34,809 nt of DNA from an uncultured bacterium (GCA_913053845.1 CAJXGD010000024.1:1-34809), one strand, 5' to 3'; shown: positions 1 through 7,871, counted from the first letter of the stretch. Numbers and translations: made by a program. Notes: a model not told the origin generated them from the letters alone.

Positions 1-2
1 CG

Positions 3-743
3 ACCACGAATAGTTTCAGGGTTGCGGTTGTGTCATACAGGGACTTTTCTGAGAGAACACGTGTTCCGACAGATTACTCAGCTCGTGTTGATCAAACTTT
101 CACAAATAATCTTTCATCTATTCAATCTGCAATAGACTCACTAACCGCAGAGGGTGGGGGAGATGTGCCAGAAACAGTATTTTCCGGAATCAATGCCACA
201 ATTAATTTGTCGTGGCGTCCCGGTGTTACCAAAGTAGCGCTTGTGATTGGAGACGCTCCGGCACTTTCGCCGGAACCCATTTCCGGATTGACAGCTGTCC
301 AAATTGTAGCTGGCAGTATCGCAGTTGATCCTGTGCAAGTGTTTGGTATTGACGTAGGAGAGCTTGATTTCAACGGAGCTTTATCAGAGATATCTAGCGG
401 AACAGGTGGGGAAGTTGTATTTGGTACAACCCTTCTTACTGCAAAGATCTCTGAAATTCTTGCTAAGGCAACAAGCCAGCCGTTTGCGTGGATTGGTCAA
501 GCTTATTCAGGAGGAATTGGTGAATCAATTCAATTTGACGCATCGGGATCATACGATCCTTCGGAACTGCCACTTACATTGTATGAATGGGATTTCGACG
601 CGGATGGAATCGTTGACGCCACGGGAGTGATTGTGACTCATTCCTTTCCCAGCTCAGGAAGCTTCCCGGTCACCCTCACGGTGACCGATAATGATGGCAA
701 TAAAAACTCGGCCAGTCAGACCGTGCTCGTTGAGATGAAATAA
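3..743 (+). CDS. vWA + PKD surface protein, 3' part (5' end outside window)
   Basis: The frame is already open at base 3, and the residues before the GTG at 30 (RVAVVSYRDF) look like a beta strand of a von Willebrand A domain, so the gene starts left of the window. About the first 150 residues read as the C-terminal half of a vWA fold (strands VALVIGDAP and VQVFGIDVGE). A PKD repeat follows, with the typical DASGSYDP, YEWDFDADG and VTLTVTDNDG blocks, and ends at the stop. Such proteins are usually exported and act in adhesion or surface assembly; the signal peptide would lie outside the window. The stretch is clearly AT-richer than the genes after 880. The domain calls are good, but the biological role is unknown. 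No convincing terminator follows. Confidence 0.8.
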   Translation, partial: TTNSFRVAVVSYRDFSERTRVPTDYSARVDQTFTNNLSSIQSAIDSLTAEGGGDVPETVFSGINATINLSWRPGVTKVALVIGDAPALSPEPISGLTAVQIVAGSIAVDPVQVFGIDVGELDFNGALSEISSGTGGEVVFGTTLLTAKISEILAKATSQPFAWIGQAYSGGIGESIQFDASGSYDPSELPLTLYEWDFDADGIVDATGVIVTHSFPSSGSFPVTLTVTDNDGNKNSASQTVLVEMK

Positions 744-837
744 CCTGATGGGCAAAGCAGAATTTTGATCTAGGACTCCTCGTTTCGCGACCCCTGCTGA
801 TCGTGTTTATTGAGGAGATGATGGAGGTCATGGCCCT

Positions 838-852
838 CACCCCTTCGGGGTG
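838..852 (+). promoter_or_regulatory. GC palindrome before ccdA, candidate CsoR operator
   Basis: Seen: CACCCC-TTC-GGGGTG, a perfect 6-bp inverted repeat, ends 1 bp before a TATAAC hexamer (854-859) and about 28 bp before the ccdA start. A matching palindrome lies at 5503-5520 ahead of the first DUF1573 gene, and a CsoR-family repressor is encoded at 7872-8204. CsoR operators are GC-rich palindromes of the CCACCCC-N4-GGGGTGG kind. Operator function is inferred. The same bases could instead form an RNA hairpin with a UUCG loop. No good -35 box is visible. Confidence 0.45.
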
Positions 853-880
853 TTATAACTAAGATTATCAAGGAGGCAGG

Positions 881-1591
881 ATGAATCTAGAGATGGTGCC
901 GCTCTCCTTCGCCGCCGGAATCGCTACTTTCTTTAACCCCTGTGGATTTGCCCTGCTCCCGGCCTACGTCTCACATTATATCGGCAAGGAGGGCGGACTG
1001 GACATGCCGTGGTCCGAGCGGGCCTGGCGCGGCCTCAGCTTGGGGTTGGTGACCAGCGCCGGATTTTTTACCGTCTTCTCCCTCGTCGGCCTGGTTCTCT
1101 CCTTCTTCGGTAGTCGGATCATGCGTTATGCCCCCTGGATTGCAGCCCTGATGGGCCTGGGCCTGGTCATCCTGGGCATCTTGATGCTCTTCGGCAGATC
1201 CTTCTCGCTCGGCTGGCTGGAACGGGCCGCCGGAGCAGTGGGCAAGCGTCAGGCTCATCGGGAGAATACCTTGATCTTCTATTATTTCTACGGCATCAGT
1301 TATGCCATCGCCTCGGTGGGCTGCGCCTTGCCCATCTTCCTGGTAGTGATGATCCAAGCCTTCATGGGCAGCCTGCTCAACGGCTTGTTGCAGTTCAGCG
1401 TCTTCTCCTACGGGATGGCCCTGATGATGATCGCTCTCTCGCTGACGATGAGCTTCAGCAAGGGATTCATCTATCGCCATCTGGAGCCCCTGACGCTCTT
1501 CATCCAGAAGGCGAGCGCGCTGGTGCTCATTGTGGCCGGGGGGTACCTGGTGTACTATCAGCTGATTTACGGTCGGGTGCTTGATCTATGA
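881..1591 (+). CDS. ccdA: CcdA-type cytochrome c biogenesis / thiol-disulfide membrane transporter
   Basis: This 236-residue polytopic membrane protein belongs to the CcdA/DsbD transmembrane family, which carries reducing equivalents from cytoplasmic thioredoxin to extracytoplasmic thiol proteins. The two family cysteines are present: C21 in the first-helix NPC motif (FFNPCGFALLPAY) and C148 in a later helix (ASVGCALPIF). About six hydrophobic segments fit the usual fold. The ATG at 881 follows an excellent Shine-Dalgarno (AGGAGG near 870). It begins a same-strand run with tlpA, resB and ccsA, so its likely job is to keep the TlpA/ResA partner and apocytochrome haem-binding cysteines reduced. 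A second CcdA-like domain occurs at 6585-7829. The family call is firm. Confidence 0.92.
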   Translation: MNLEMVPLSFAAGIATFFNPCGFALLPAYVSHYIGKEGGLDMPWSERAWRGLSLGLVTSAGFFTVFSLVGLVLSFFGSRIMRYAPWIAALMGLGLVILGILMLFGRSFSLGWLERAAGAVGKRQAHRENTLIFYYFYGISYAIASVGCALPIFLVVMIQAFMGSLLNGLLQFSVFSYGMALMMIALSLTMSFSKGFIYRHLEPLTLFIQKASALVLIVAGGYLVYYQLIYGRVLDL

Positions 1592-1615
1592 CCATCCATG
1601 CGAGGGTGAAGCTCT

Positions 1616-2254
1616 GTGCGTAAATTGCTCGTCAGCGTGGTGATCGTCTTCGGCCTGGGAATGATGGGCTTGATCACCTACTCCTATCTCTATTTAGGGA
1701 GGAGCGGAGAGCTCTCGGTCCGCGGCGAGTCCACCGTCAACATCAGCAAGCTGATCCTGAACTTCAGCCAAGGCTCCTTCTTGGATAAGAGGGCCAAGGT
1801 GCGCGCCGATGTGGCCGCCCCACTGCTGGGCTACTTGGCACCGGACTTCACCCTGAAAGACCTCAACGGGCGACCGGTGAAGCTGAGTGGGCTGCGTGGT
1901 AAGCCTGTGCTGCTCAACTTCTGGGCCACTTGGTGTCCGCCCTGTCGCAAGGAGATGCCCGACTTGCAGAAGTTCCATGAGCTCTACGGCGATAAAATCA
2001 CTCTTTTGGGTATTGACTTCGGCGAGTCCAAATCAGACGTCCTGGCCTTTTTGCGCGAATTCGGCATCACCTATGCCAATCTGCTGGACAGGGATGGCCA
2101 GGCCTTCGTGAGCTATCGCTTGACGGGCATCCCCACCTCTTATTGGATCGATTCCAAAGGGATCATCCGCGGCATCTGGGAGGGAGCCATGTCTCTAAAG
2201 ACGATGGTGGAGGGCTTCAAAAAGTCGACCAATGCTCTAGAGGAGGGACGATGA
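1616..2254 (+). CDS. TlpA/ResA-like membrane-anchored thioredoxin
   Basis: This 212-residue protein has an N-terminal membrane anchor (about residues 4-27), a linker, then a TlpA/ResA/AhpC-type thioredoxin domain. The active site is W106-C107-P108-P109-C110 within NFWATWCPPCRKEMP, and the cis-proline loop reads TGIPTSYWID. In system II maturation this type of protein receives electrons from CcdA and reduces the CXXCH cysteines of apocytochrome c. The start is the GTG at 1616, preceded by GAGGG; an upstream ATG at 1598 stops at once. The gene lies 24 bp after ccdA, and its TGA overlaps the resB ATG (ATGA), so translation is probably coupled. A ResA ortholog is likely, but another periplasmic thiol reductase cannot be excluded. 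Confidence 0.9.
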   Translation: MRKLLVSVVIVFGLGMMGLITYSYLYLGRSGELSVRGESTVNISKLILNFSQGSFLDKRAKVRADVAAPLLGYLAPDFTLKDLNGRPVKLSGLRGKPVLLNFWATWCPPCRKEMPDLQKFHELYGDKITLLGIDFGESKSDVLAFLREFGITYANLLDRDGQAFVSYRLTGIPTSYWIDSKGIIRGIWEGAMSLKTMVEGFKKSTNALEEGR

Positions 2255-3921
2255 GCCTCCCTCAAGCCGGTCCGCCACGGGGTGACATGGGAGATATTCT
2301 CGCTTTCTTCGGCTCAGGGCGCACCGTCCTGGTCTTGAGTGTGCTGGCGTCCGCAGGACTGCTGCTCTCGCTCGCTGAGCCGCGACTGTTGTCTCCGGTC
2401 GTCTTCTTGGCCGGCCTGTGGTATACGCGCCTCCTTTGGCTGCTGTTGGCATTTAGCTGGGGCACTTTCGCTCTGCGCGGCCTGCGCCGGGCAGCTTTCA
2501 ACACGGCTCAGCGGGGCCTGCGCTGGACGTTGCTGCGGGCGACTACCTCGATTCGCTTAGCCATCGTGCTCATCGCCCTGTTCGTCCTGCTGGGACTGAT
2601 CAGCACCATCGTCCCCCAGTTCAGCCTTAACCGGCAGGTTGATCTTTTGGCGCGCTACGGGCCGGAGAATTTCCGCACGCTCCGCCGCCTGGGCTTCTTC
2701 ACCCTCTTCAGCAACTGGTATGCCTACGCGCTGGTGGGGCTCTTCGCGGTGAACCTCTCGGCCTGCACCTGCAAGCGCCTGCGCGCCTCGCTGAGCTACT
2801 TCAATGCACCCATGCGCCCTAAACGACTGGAAGCGCTGGGACGCATGGCGCATACGGCCCGGCTCGCTCTTTACACAGGTGAGGCTGAGGCCATGCGTGA
2901 GCGAGCGCGCCGCGCGCTGCGAGCCCGCCACTACCGGGTGCAAGAGGTTGAAGGCCAACTGCTGGCCGAAAAATGGCGCTGGGAGCGCTTTGCCATCGAC
3001 CTCTTTCACCTGAGTCTGCTGGTCGTCATCGGGGCGTTGCTGGTGACCAATACGTTGGGCTATGACCTGCTCCAGGTCCATTATAAGGGTGACCTCTTTC
3101 AAGTCCCCGGTCGGTCCTTCTCCGTCCGCGTAGATGACTTCCGGTCGGAGAACTATCCCGGTACCGAGCAGGTGATGGATTGGAAGACCCATCTGACCGT
3201 GCTCCAGGACGGACGGGAGGTTAAGAGCGGCTCTCTGGAGGTCAACCAACCGCTCAGTTATCAAGGCGTCAGCTTCTATCAGTCGGCCATGGGTGAGGAC
3301 TGGCAAGGGGCGGCCCAGGTCACTTTTCGGGTCATCCGCACCCGCGACGGGTCCGATCTGGGGGAGTTCAAGGTGAAAGTGGGCCAGAGCTTCTCCCTAC
3401 CGGGCGAGGGGATCATCGTCAAGTTCAATGCCTTCCTGCCCGACTTCGCCCTGGTCAATGGGATCGCCTATAGCAAGGACCAGTACCTGCTCAACCCCGC
3501 CGCCTCCTTGGAGGTCGATAATCAGGAGGGTAAGAGGCTCTTTCGCACCTGGAGCTTTTCGCAACTTCCCCGCTTGCAACAGGTGGTGAGCAATTCTTAT
3601 CGCTTCTACATCACCGGCATGACCGCCCCGGAGTTCACCGGTCTGGAGATCAGTTGGGACCCAGGTATGCCGGTGGCCTACCTGGGATTTACCCTGATGG
3701 TAGCGATGCTGCTGCTCAATCTGCTCTTCAAGCATCGCCAGATTTGGGTGGCCAGCGATGAGACCGCCGGGGCACTGCTAATCGGAGCCAAGGCCCGCAA
3801 GGGTGACCTGGAAGATGAATTCGAGGGACTGATGAAGAGATTGGCGGTACATAGTCGAGCGGCTCCTTCTCAGACGCCAGCGGCGCAACCGTCTGAAGCC
3901 CACAGTCAGCCACAAATCTAA
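2251..3921 (+). CDS. resB: ResB/Ccs1-like cytochrome c biogenesis protein
   Basis: The ATG at 2251 overlaps the tlpA stop and has GAGGAGGG upstream, giving 556 residues; the frame is open upstream to 2143 but that part lies inside tlpA. ResB partners CcsA in the system II haem lyase and presents apocytochrome for haem attachment outside the membrane. Hydrophobic segments fall near the N terminus, then LAIVLIALFVLLGLIST, WYAYALVGLFAVNLSAC and LLVVIGALLVTNTLGYD, followed by a large extracytoplasmic beta-rich domain with the family motif VNQPLSYQGVSFYQSA, and a last helix before a hydrophilic tail. Order and spacing with ccsA support the assignment. The polar N-terminal extension before the first helix is not diagnostic. 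Confidence 0.9.
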   Translation: MSLPQAGPPRGDMGDILAFFGSGRTVLVLSVLASAGLLLSLAEPRLLSPVVFLAGLWYTRLLWLLLAFSWGTFALRGLRRAAFNTAQRGLRWTLLRATTSIRLAIVLIALFVLLGLISTIVPQFSLNRQVDLLARYGPENFRTLRRLGFFTLFSNWYAYALVGLFAVNLSACTCKRLRASLSYFNAPMRPKRLEALGRMAHTARLALYTGEAEAMRERARRALRARHYRVQEVEGQLLAEKWRWERFAIDLFHLSLLVVIGALLVTNTLGYDLLQVHYKGDLFQVPGRSFSVRVDDFRSENYPGTEQVMDWKTHLTVLQDGREVKSGSLEVNQPLSYQGVSFYQSAMGEDWQGAAQVTFRVIRTRDGSDLGEFKVKVGQSFSLPGEGIIVKFNAFLPDFALVNGIAYSKDQYLLNPAASLEVDNQEGKRLFRTWSFSQLPRLQQVVSNSYRFYITGMTAPEFTGLEISWDPGMPVAYLGFTLMVAMLLLNLLFKHRQIWVASDETAGALLIGAKARKGDLEDEFEGLMKRLAVHSRAAPSQTPAAQPSEAHSQPQI

Positions 3922-3932
3922 GGAGGGAAACC

Positions 3933-4841
3933 ATGATTGACAGCACCTTCTTCTTCTTTATCGCCGCACCGGCCTACTTCTTGAGTTTCCTGTTCTACCT
4001 GTTCAAGATCGTGTTTGATCCCGAGGCAACAGAGCGGTCACGCGAATCAAGCCCACAAGCCTTGAGCATCACCGCCAACCGCGTGAGATCCGCGCCGCTC
4101 GATTGGGGCCATTGGGCGCTCCAGATGACCCGATTCAGCGTGGTGTTGGCCACGGTGGGCATCATCTTACGCACCATCCAGTTGGGCAACGCCTCCGATT
4201 GGGTAATCTCCGTCTTCCTGCCGGTAACCACCACCTACGGGATACTCACCTTCTTCGCCTGGATCATCCCGCTGGCCTATCTGATCATGGAGCGACGCTA
4301 TCGCTTCGAGGGCGTCGGGCTATGGATCACCGGCCTGTCCTTCGTTATGCTGGCCATCGCTGCGATCCCGGAGATCGCCCCGCGGGCGGTCGCGCCGCTT
4401 GTGCCAGCCTTGCAGAGCTACTGGCTGGTCATCCACGTGCTCTTCATGCTGGTTGGCATGGCTTTCTTCACCGTCGGCTTCGGCGCGAGCGCCCTGCTGC
4501 TCTGGAGACGCCATCGCGGGGTCGAACCGCAACTCTTGAAGAAGCTCGAGCAGCTAAGTTACCGGGCCAACGCCATCGGATTCCCCTTCTACGGCATCGG
4601 TGGGATCGTCTTCGGAGGTATCTGGGCCAAGCATGCCTGGGGTTCCTACTGGCAATGGGATCCCAAGGAGACGGCTATGCTGATCGCCTGGTTGGCCTAC
4701 GCGGTCTATCTGCACGCGCGCGTCAGTTGGGGTTGGCGCGACCTCAAGGTCGCTTGGTTATCGGCCGGGGCCTATGGGGTCGTCCTCTACGCCTGGATCG
4801 GGATCAATTACTTCGTGGCTGGTTTACATAGCTTTGCGTGA
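3933..4841 (+). CDS. ccsA: CcsA/ResC-like cytochrome c haem handling protein
   Basis: This 302-residue multi-spanning protein is of the CcmC/CcsA haem-handling family, the catalytic partner of ResB in covalent haem attachment. The diagnostic tryptophan-rich WWD signature is at about residues 236-247 (WGSYWQWDPKET), followed by a histidine in the next helix (YLHARVSWGW); further histidines occur in WLVIHVLFM and GLHSFA. A strong SD (AAGGAGGG) precedes the ATG at 3933, 11 bp after resB. With ccdA, tlpA and resB this completes a minimal system II pathway, implying that the organism makes c-type cytochromes, although none is encoded here. A TATAAT hexamer occurs right after the stop (4843-4848) but has no properly spaced -35. 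Confidence 0.93.
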   Translation: MIDSTFFFFIAAPAYFLSFLFYLFKIVFDPEATERSRESSPQALSITANRVRSAPLDWGHWALQMTRFSVVLATVGIILRTIQLGNASDWVISVFLPVTTTYGILTFFAWIIPLAYLIMERRYRFEGVGLWITGLSFVMLAIAAIPEIAPRAVAPLVPALQSYWLVIHVLFMLVGMAFFTVGFGASALLLWRRHRGVEPQLLKKLEQLSYRANAIGFPFYGIGGIVFGGIWAKHAWGSYWQWDPKETAMLIAWLAYAVYLHARVSWGWRDLKVAWLSAGAYGVVLYAWIGINYFVAGLHSFA

Positions 4842-4873
4842 ATATAATGCGATCAATATGAGGAGGAGCATCG

Positions 4874-5392
4874 ATGGCCCGTAAGAAGTCAGCTAACCCA
4901 TCCGGTCCGGACAAGCGGGAGCGCCGGCAACAGGCTCAGCGCGCGCGTCGACAGCAGAAGAAGACAGAGCAACTGAAGCGTAGATTGAAGATAATTGGCG
5001 TCTTGCTGGCGGTCGTGCTGGTCGGGGTCGGTGGAGTGCTGCTCTTCTCCGGCCAGGCAAAGCTCTATCCCCCGACCTCGCCCGCGGGGCATATTGAGAC
5101 CTGGCCTGCGCAGCGGATCTCGACCGTGCCCATCCCGCTCCCGGTGCAGGCCCACATCATCGAGCACATTCCCGGAGGGACACCCGGCGTTTTGCTGGAG
5201 TACAATTGCACCAGATTCAAATGTAAGAGCGATCTGGTAGCCAAACTGACGACCATTGCTGAGCGTTATTCATATGTCTACCTGGCCCCTTATCCGCAGA
5301 TGGGCGCAAAAATCGCCCTAGCAGCTCGCAACAGGCGCCTGGTGCTCAACCAATATGATGAGGCGAAGATCATCGCTTTCCTCACGCCTTAA
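4874..5392 (+). CDS. DUF3105-family membrane-anchored protein
   Basis: This 172-residue protein has a very basic N terminus (KRERRQQAQRARRQQKK), one membrane helix at about 40-58, and an extracytoplasmic domain resembling the uncharacterised DUF3105 family: the blocks PPTS, PVQAHIIEH, LLEYNC, VYLAPYP, IALAARNR and YDEAKIIAFL come in the family order. Two cysteines (YNCTRFKC) could pair. The ATG at 4874 follows GAGGAGG. It continues the cytochrome c cassette 32 bp after ccsA, so a role in redox or metal handling at the outer membrane face is plausible but unproven. No function is established for the family that I can name. The family assignment rests on recalled motif order only. Confidence 0.78.
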   Translation: MARKKSANPSGPDKRERRQQAQRARRQQKKTEQLKRRLKIIGVLLAVVLVGVGGVLLFSGQAKLYPPTSPAGHIETWPAQRISTVPIPLPVQAHIIEHIPGGTPGVLLEYNCTRFKCKSDLVAKLTTIAERYSYVYLAPYPQMGAKIALAARNRRLVLNQYDEAKIIAFLTP

Positions 5393-5408
5393 CGAGCCAG
5401 ATGGCATC

Positions 5409-5433
5409 CGCGAGCAGCGGATTACTGCTCGCG
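5409..5433 (+). other. Perfect 9-bp hairpin after the DUF3105 gene
   Basis: CGCGAGCAG (5409-5417) and CTGCTCGCG (5425-5433) form a perfect stem with a 7-nt loop, 17 bases after the stop of the DUF3105 gene. No T-run follows, so it is not a textbook intrinsic terminator. It may protect the 3' end of the first transcript or mark the boundary before a second promoter near 5482. Confidence 0.5.
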
Positions 5434-5481
5434 ATCGGTCGCTGACATGATCGGCGTCATGGCCGCAGCAGCAAAAATGAC

Positions 5482-5520
5482 TATAATCGTAATTACCTAG
5501 TCCCACCCCAACTGGGGTGG
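5482..5520 (+). promoter_or_regulatory. -10 element and palindrome before DUF1573 gene, candidate CsoR operator
   Basis: A consensus -10 (TATAAT, 5482-5487) is followed by a perfect inverted repeat, CCACCCC (5503-5509), AACT, GGGGTGG (5514-5520). The repeat sits about where transcription would start and just before the ribosome site, a good place for a repressor. Its layout closely matches the CCCACCCC-N4-GGGGTGGG form that I recall for the Mycobacterium tuberculosis CsoR operator. A CsoR-family protein is encoded three genes downstream. No convincing -35 was found. Repressor binding is an inference. Confidence 0.5.
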
Positions 5521-5536
5521 CTGAAGGAAAGGGGAG

Positions 5537-6097
5537 ATGATGAGCAAGGTAAAAGAAAAGAGACGGCAGTCCTCCACCATTCTATGGAGTCTGATCCTGG
5601 GGATCGTTATCGTCGCGGTGGGGCTGGGCTCCTACTGGTTCTTCACCGGGCGTTCGCAGGGCACAGAACCCGTAGCGAGCGCACTGGCCGGCTCAGATCT
5701 ACCGGCCTTTATTCTCACTCCAGCGTCCAAAGACTTGGGAGAGATTTCGATGCGCGATGGGGTCGTGACGACAGAGTTCGAGATCAGCAACGCTGGAACG
5801 GGCAATTTGATCTTGAATAACATCAAGACCTCCTGCGGCTGCACCTCGGCCGCAGTGGTCGTCCAGGGCCAGGAGGGCCCCCGCTTCGCGATGGCGATGG
5901 GCAACCCCCCAAATTGGAACCCCACCGATTGGTCGGTGGTGCTCGAGCCTGGTGAGAGGGCCAAGCTGAAAGTTTACTACGATCCCGCGCGCCATCCGGA
6001 CCTACGCGGTCCGGTGACTCGCGTCGTCCGCGTCTACAGCAACGATCCTGCGCATCCCTATCTCGACGCACGGATCGAGCTGGTAGCGGTCCAGTGA
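5537..6097 (+). CDS. DUF1573 membrane-anchored protein (first of tandem pair)
   Basis: This 186-residue protein has an N-terminal anchor (about residues 15-36) and one DUF1573 domain, an Ig-like fold typified by LGEI, FEISNAGTGNLIL, the CGC motif (C100-G-C102 in KTSCGCTSA), a proline-rich loop and VRVYSNDPAHPYLDARIEL. Exported DUF1573 proteins are common but their function is not settled; the CGC pair could bind metal or undergo redox change. Start: ATG at 5537 or 5540, with AAGGA upstream. It follows the candidate operator at 5503-5520 and is followed, with no spacer, by a second DUF1573 gene. An insert with an FAMAMGNPPNW segment between the CGC motif and the last strands makes it longer than its neighbour. 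Confidence 0.88.
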   Translation: MMSKVKEKRRQSSTILWSLILGIVIVAVGLGSYWFFTGRSQGTEPVASALAGSDLPAFILTPASKDLGEISMRDGVVTTEFEISNAGTGNLILNNIKTSCGCTSAAVVVQGQEGPRFAMAMGNPPNWNPTDWSVVLEPGERAKLKVYYDPARHPDLRGPVTRVVRVYSNDPAHPYLDARIELVAVQ

Positions 6098-6117
6098 ATC
6101 CACCAGATGGAGCCGCG

Positions 6118-6588
6118 ATGACACCTGGCCCAGCGCCTCTCAGGCGCCGATTGCTACTGGCAGTTGCCTTCGCCATACTAATCGCTGCCCTGGCTTTCTA
6201 CAGCTTCACCCGGCTCGGCGGTGACCGCCCGCCGCAGATCGCCGTCAGTCCCAGTTCCTATGATTTTGGGCAAATCCCTCTGAAACTGGTTCAAACCAAC
6301 TTTGAAGTGACCAATGTGGGGGATCAGCCATTGGAGATCCTCAAGGTCAGCACCTCCTGCGGCTGCACCAAGGCGACGATCAGCAAGCGCCACCTGAAAA
6401 GAGGCGAGCACGCCCGGCTCCATGTCACCCTCAATCCCACGGTGATGGACGCGGGGGAAATGGAGAGCGAAGCGCTGCGCATCGTCTATATCAAGAGCAA
6501 TGACCCGGACCGACCGGAGGTCGAGATCGAGCTGCGGGGAGTCGTGGCGAAACCTGCAAAACCCACCGTTGATAAGGGAGGCTCATGA
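6118..6588 (+). CDS. DUF1573 membrane-anchored protein (second of tandem pair)
   Basis: From the ATG at 6118, which has GGAG 5 bases upstream, this is 156 residues; a GTG at 6094 overlapping the previous stop would add eight. It has an arginine-rich start, a membrane helix at about 11-30 and a DUF1573 domain: YDFGQIPL, FEVTNVGDQPLEIL, the CGC motif at C81-C83 (STSCGCTKA) and IKSNDPDRPEVEIEL. It is shorter than the preceding paralog and lacks its insert, so the pair has diverged rather than being a fresh duplication. The stop overlaps the next gene (ATGA), indicating one transcript with the thioredoxin-like/CcdA fusion, a plausible redox partner for the CGC cysteines. Confidence 0.87.
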   Translation: MTPGPAPLRRRLLLAVAFAILIAALAFYSFTRLGGDRPPQIAVSPSSYDFGQIPLKLVQTNFEVTNVGDQPLEILKVSTSCGCTKATISKRHLKRGEHARLHVTLNPTVMDAGEMESEALRIVYIKSNDPDRPEVEIELRGVVAKPAKPTVDKGGS

Positions 6589-7829
6589 CCCGGAGAATTG
6601 CTTCCATCGCGATTGTCCTAATAGCCCTGATCCTGCCGGGCGTGGGTGCGCTCCCGGCCACGAGCACCACCGAGCCCGAAGCTACCATCTTTTTCAATGC
6701 ACCATGCAGCGACTGCGTCAAGTACGTCAATGGAGTGCTCATCCCCCTGCTGAAAACCGCCGGAATCAGCCGGATCGAGCGCAAGGATTTCGTCAACGAT
6801 CGCTCCAATCGCACCGTGCTCAACCGGATGAGCACCGATTGGGGGATCCCCATTCCGCTCCAAGGGCACCTGGCGACCTTCATTGACGATCGGATCGTGC
6901 TGGAGGGCCATGTTCCACCCGCGCTGGCCCGTGAGCTGTTGGCCCAACGCGACCCGCCCTATCGACGCATCCTGGTCTATCAAGATCTGATGCCCGGGAT
7001 GGGCGACAAGGTCACCAGTTATCGCATCTGGGCCTTCAGGGGACCGGTGAAAGAGTATCCCATTGATACGCCGGCTAGCGCCTATCTCGCCTGGTTCACC
7101 GCCAATCAGAAGACTTTCCCAGCGGGCCAGCCGGCTCCGCAGTCCCGCTGGGGCCTAGCGCAGTTTCTACCCCTGGTGCTCAGCACCGGCCTGCTCGATG
7201 GGATCAATCCCTGTGCCATCGCGGTGCTGCTCTTCTTCATCGCCTTCCTCTTCACTCTACAGCGCACCCGGCGCGAGATGCTGGCCATGGGCAGCGTCTA
7301 TATCGCCGCGATCTATCTGACCTATTTCGGCATTGGGCTGGGCCTGTGGGGGGCGATCGTCATCTCGGGCACACCTCATCTGGCCGCCAAGGTCGGCGCC
7401 TGGTTGCTCATCGCCCTGGGACTGGTCAGCGCCAAAGATTACTTCTGGTACGGTCGAGGGATCACGCTCAGCGTGCCGGCAATCGGCCATAAAGCGATGC
7501 ACCGCTGGTTGGGGCGCGCCACCTTGCCGGCGACCGCCGTGGCCGGCTTTTTGGTGGGCCTGTGCACCTTTCCTTGCAGTGGGGGGATCTATGTGGCCGT
7601 CTTGGGACTGCTGGCCAGCAAGTCCACCTATTGGGGCGGCTTAGGGTATCTGCTGCTCTACAATCTGATGTTCGTCCTGCCCCTGATCGTGCTGCTCCTG
7701 CTGGTGGGCAACCGGCGGACGGTGGGGCAACTCAGCCGCTGGGAGGCGGGCCACAAGCGAGGGGTCAAGCTGGCCAGCGGGCTGAGCATGGTCGTGCTAG
7801 GGGGTGTCATCCTGCTCTGGTTTGTCTAG
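6585..7829 (+). CDS. Thioredoxin/glutaredoxin-like domain fused to CcdA-type membrane domain
   Basis: This 414-residue protein has a signal-type helix (about residues 4-24), then a small thioredoxin- or glutaredoxin-like domain with C41-S-D-C44 right after the first strand (TIFFNAPCSDC), then from about residue 192 a CcdA/DsbD-like membrane domain with the paired cysteines C210 (GINPCAIAVLLFF) and C327/C331 (GLCTFPCSGG). The architecture suggests that electrons pass from the membrane domain to its own outer thiol domain, as a compact DsbD-like unit. It is translationally coupled to the DUF1573 gene before it (ATGA overlap) and has AAGGGAGG upstream. The CXXC domain lacks the WCxxC of TlpA proteins. 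The membrane-domain family is secure; the substrate is unknown. Confidence 0.85.
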   Translation: MTRRIASIAIVLIALILPGVGALPATSTTEPEATIFFNAPCSDCVKYVNGVLIPLLKTAGISRIERKDFVNDRSNRTVLNRMSTDWGIPIPLQGHLATFIDDRIVLEGHVPPALARELLAQRDPPYRRILVYQDLMPGMGDKVTSYRIWAFRGPVKEYPIDTPASAYLAWFTANQKTFPAGQPAPQSRWGLAQFLPLVLSTGLLDGINPCAIAVLLFFIAFLFTLQRTRREMLAMGSVYIAAIYLTYFGIGLGLWGAIVISGTPHLAAKVGAWLLIALGLVSAKDYFWYGRGITLSVPAIGHKAMHRWLGRATLPATAVAGFLVGLCTFPCSGGIYVAVLGLLASKSTYWGGLGYLLLYNLMFVLPLIVLLLLVGNRRTVGQLSRWEAGHKRGVKLASGLSMVVLGGVILLWFV

Positions 7830-7871
7830 AGCTTGACGCGACCCCATCTAGCCGGTTAGCATCTGATTACC

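Noticed and set aside
2143..2250. Upstream extension of the resB frame
   Set aside because: It lies inside tlpA, while the ATG at 2251 has a strong ribosome site and a coupled ATGA overlap.
2557..3306. 249-residue minus-strand open frame
   Set aside because: It is antisense to resB, which has clear family motifs; the frame is a GC-rich shadow.
4103..4831. 242-residue plus-strand open frame
   Set aside because: It is an Arg/Gly/Leu-rich alternate frame of ccsA, whose WWD motif is in the other frame.
4823..4848. TTTACA and TATAAT as a promoter for the DUF3105 gene
   Set aside because: The spacing is only 14 bp and overlaps the ccsA 3' end; operon read-through is simpler.
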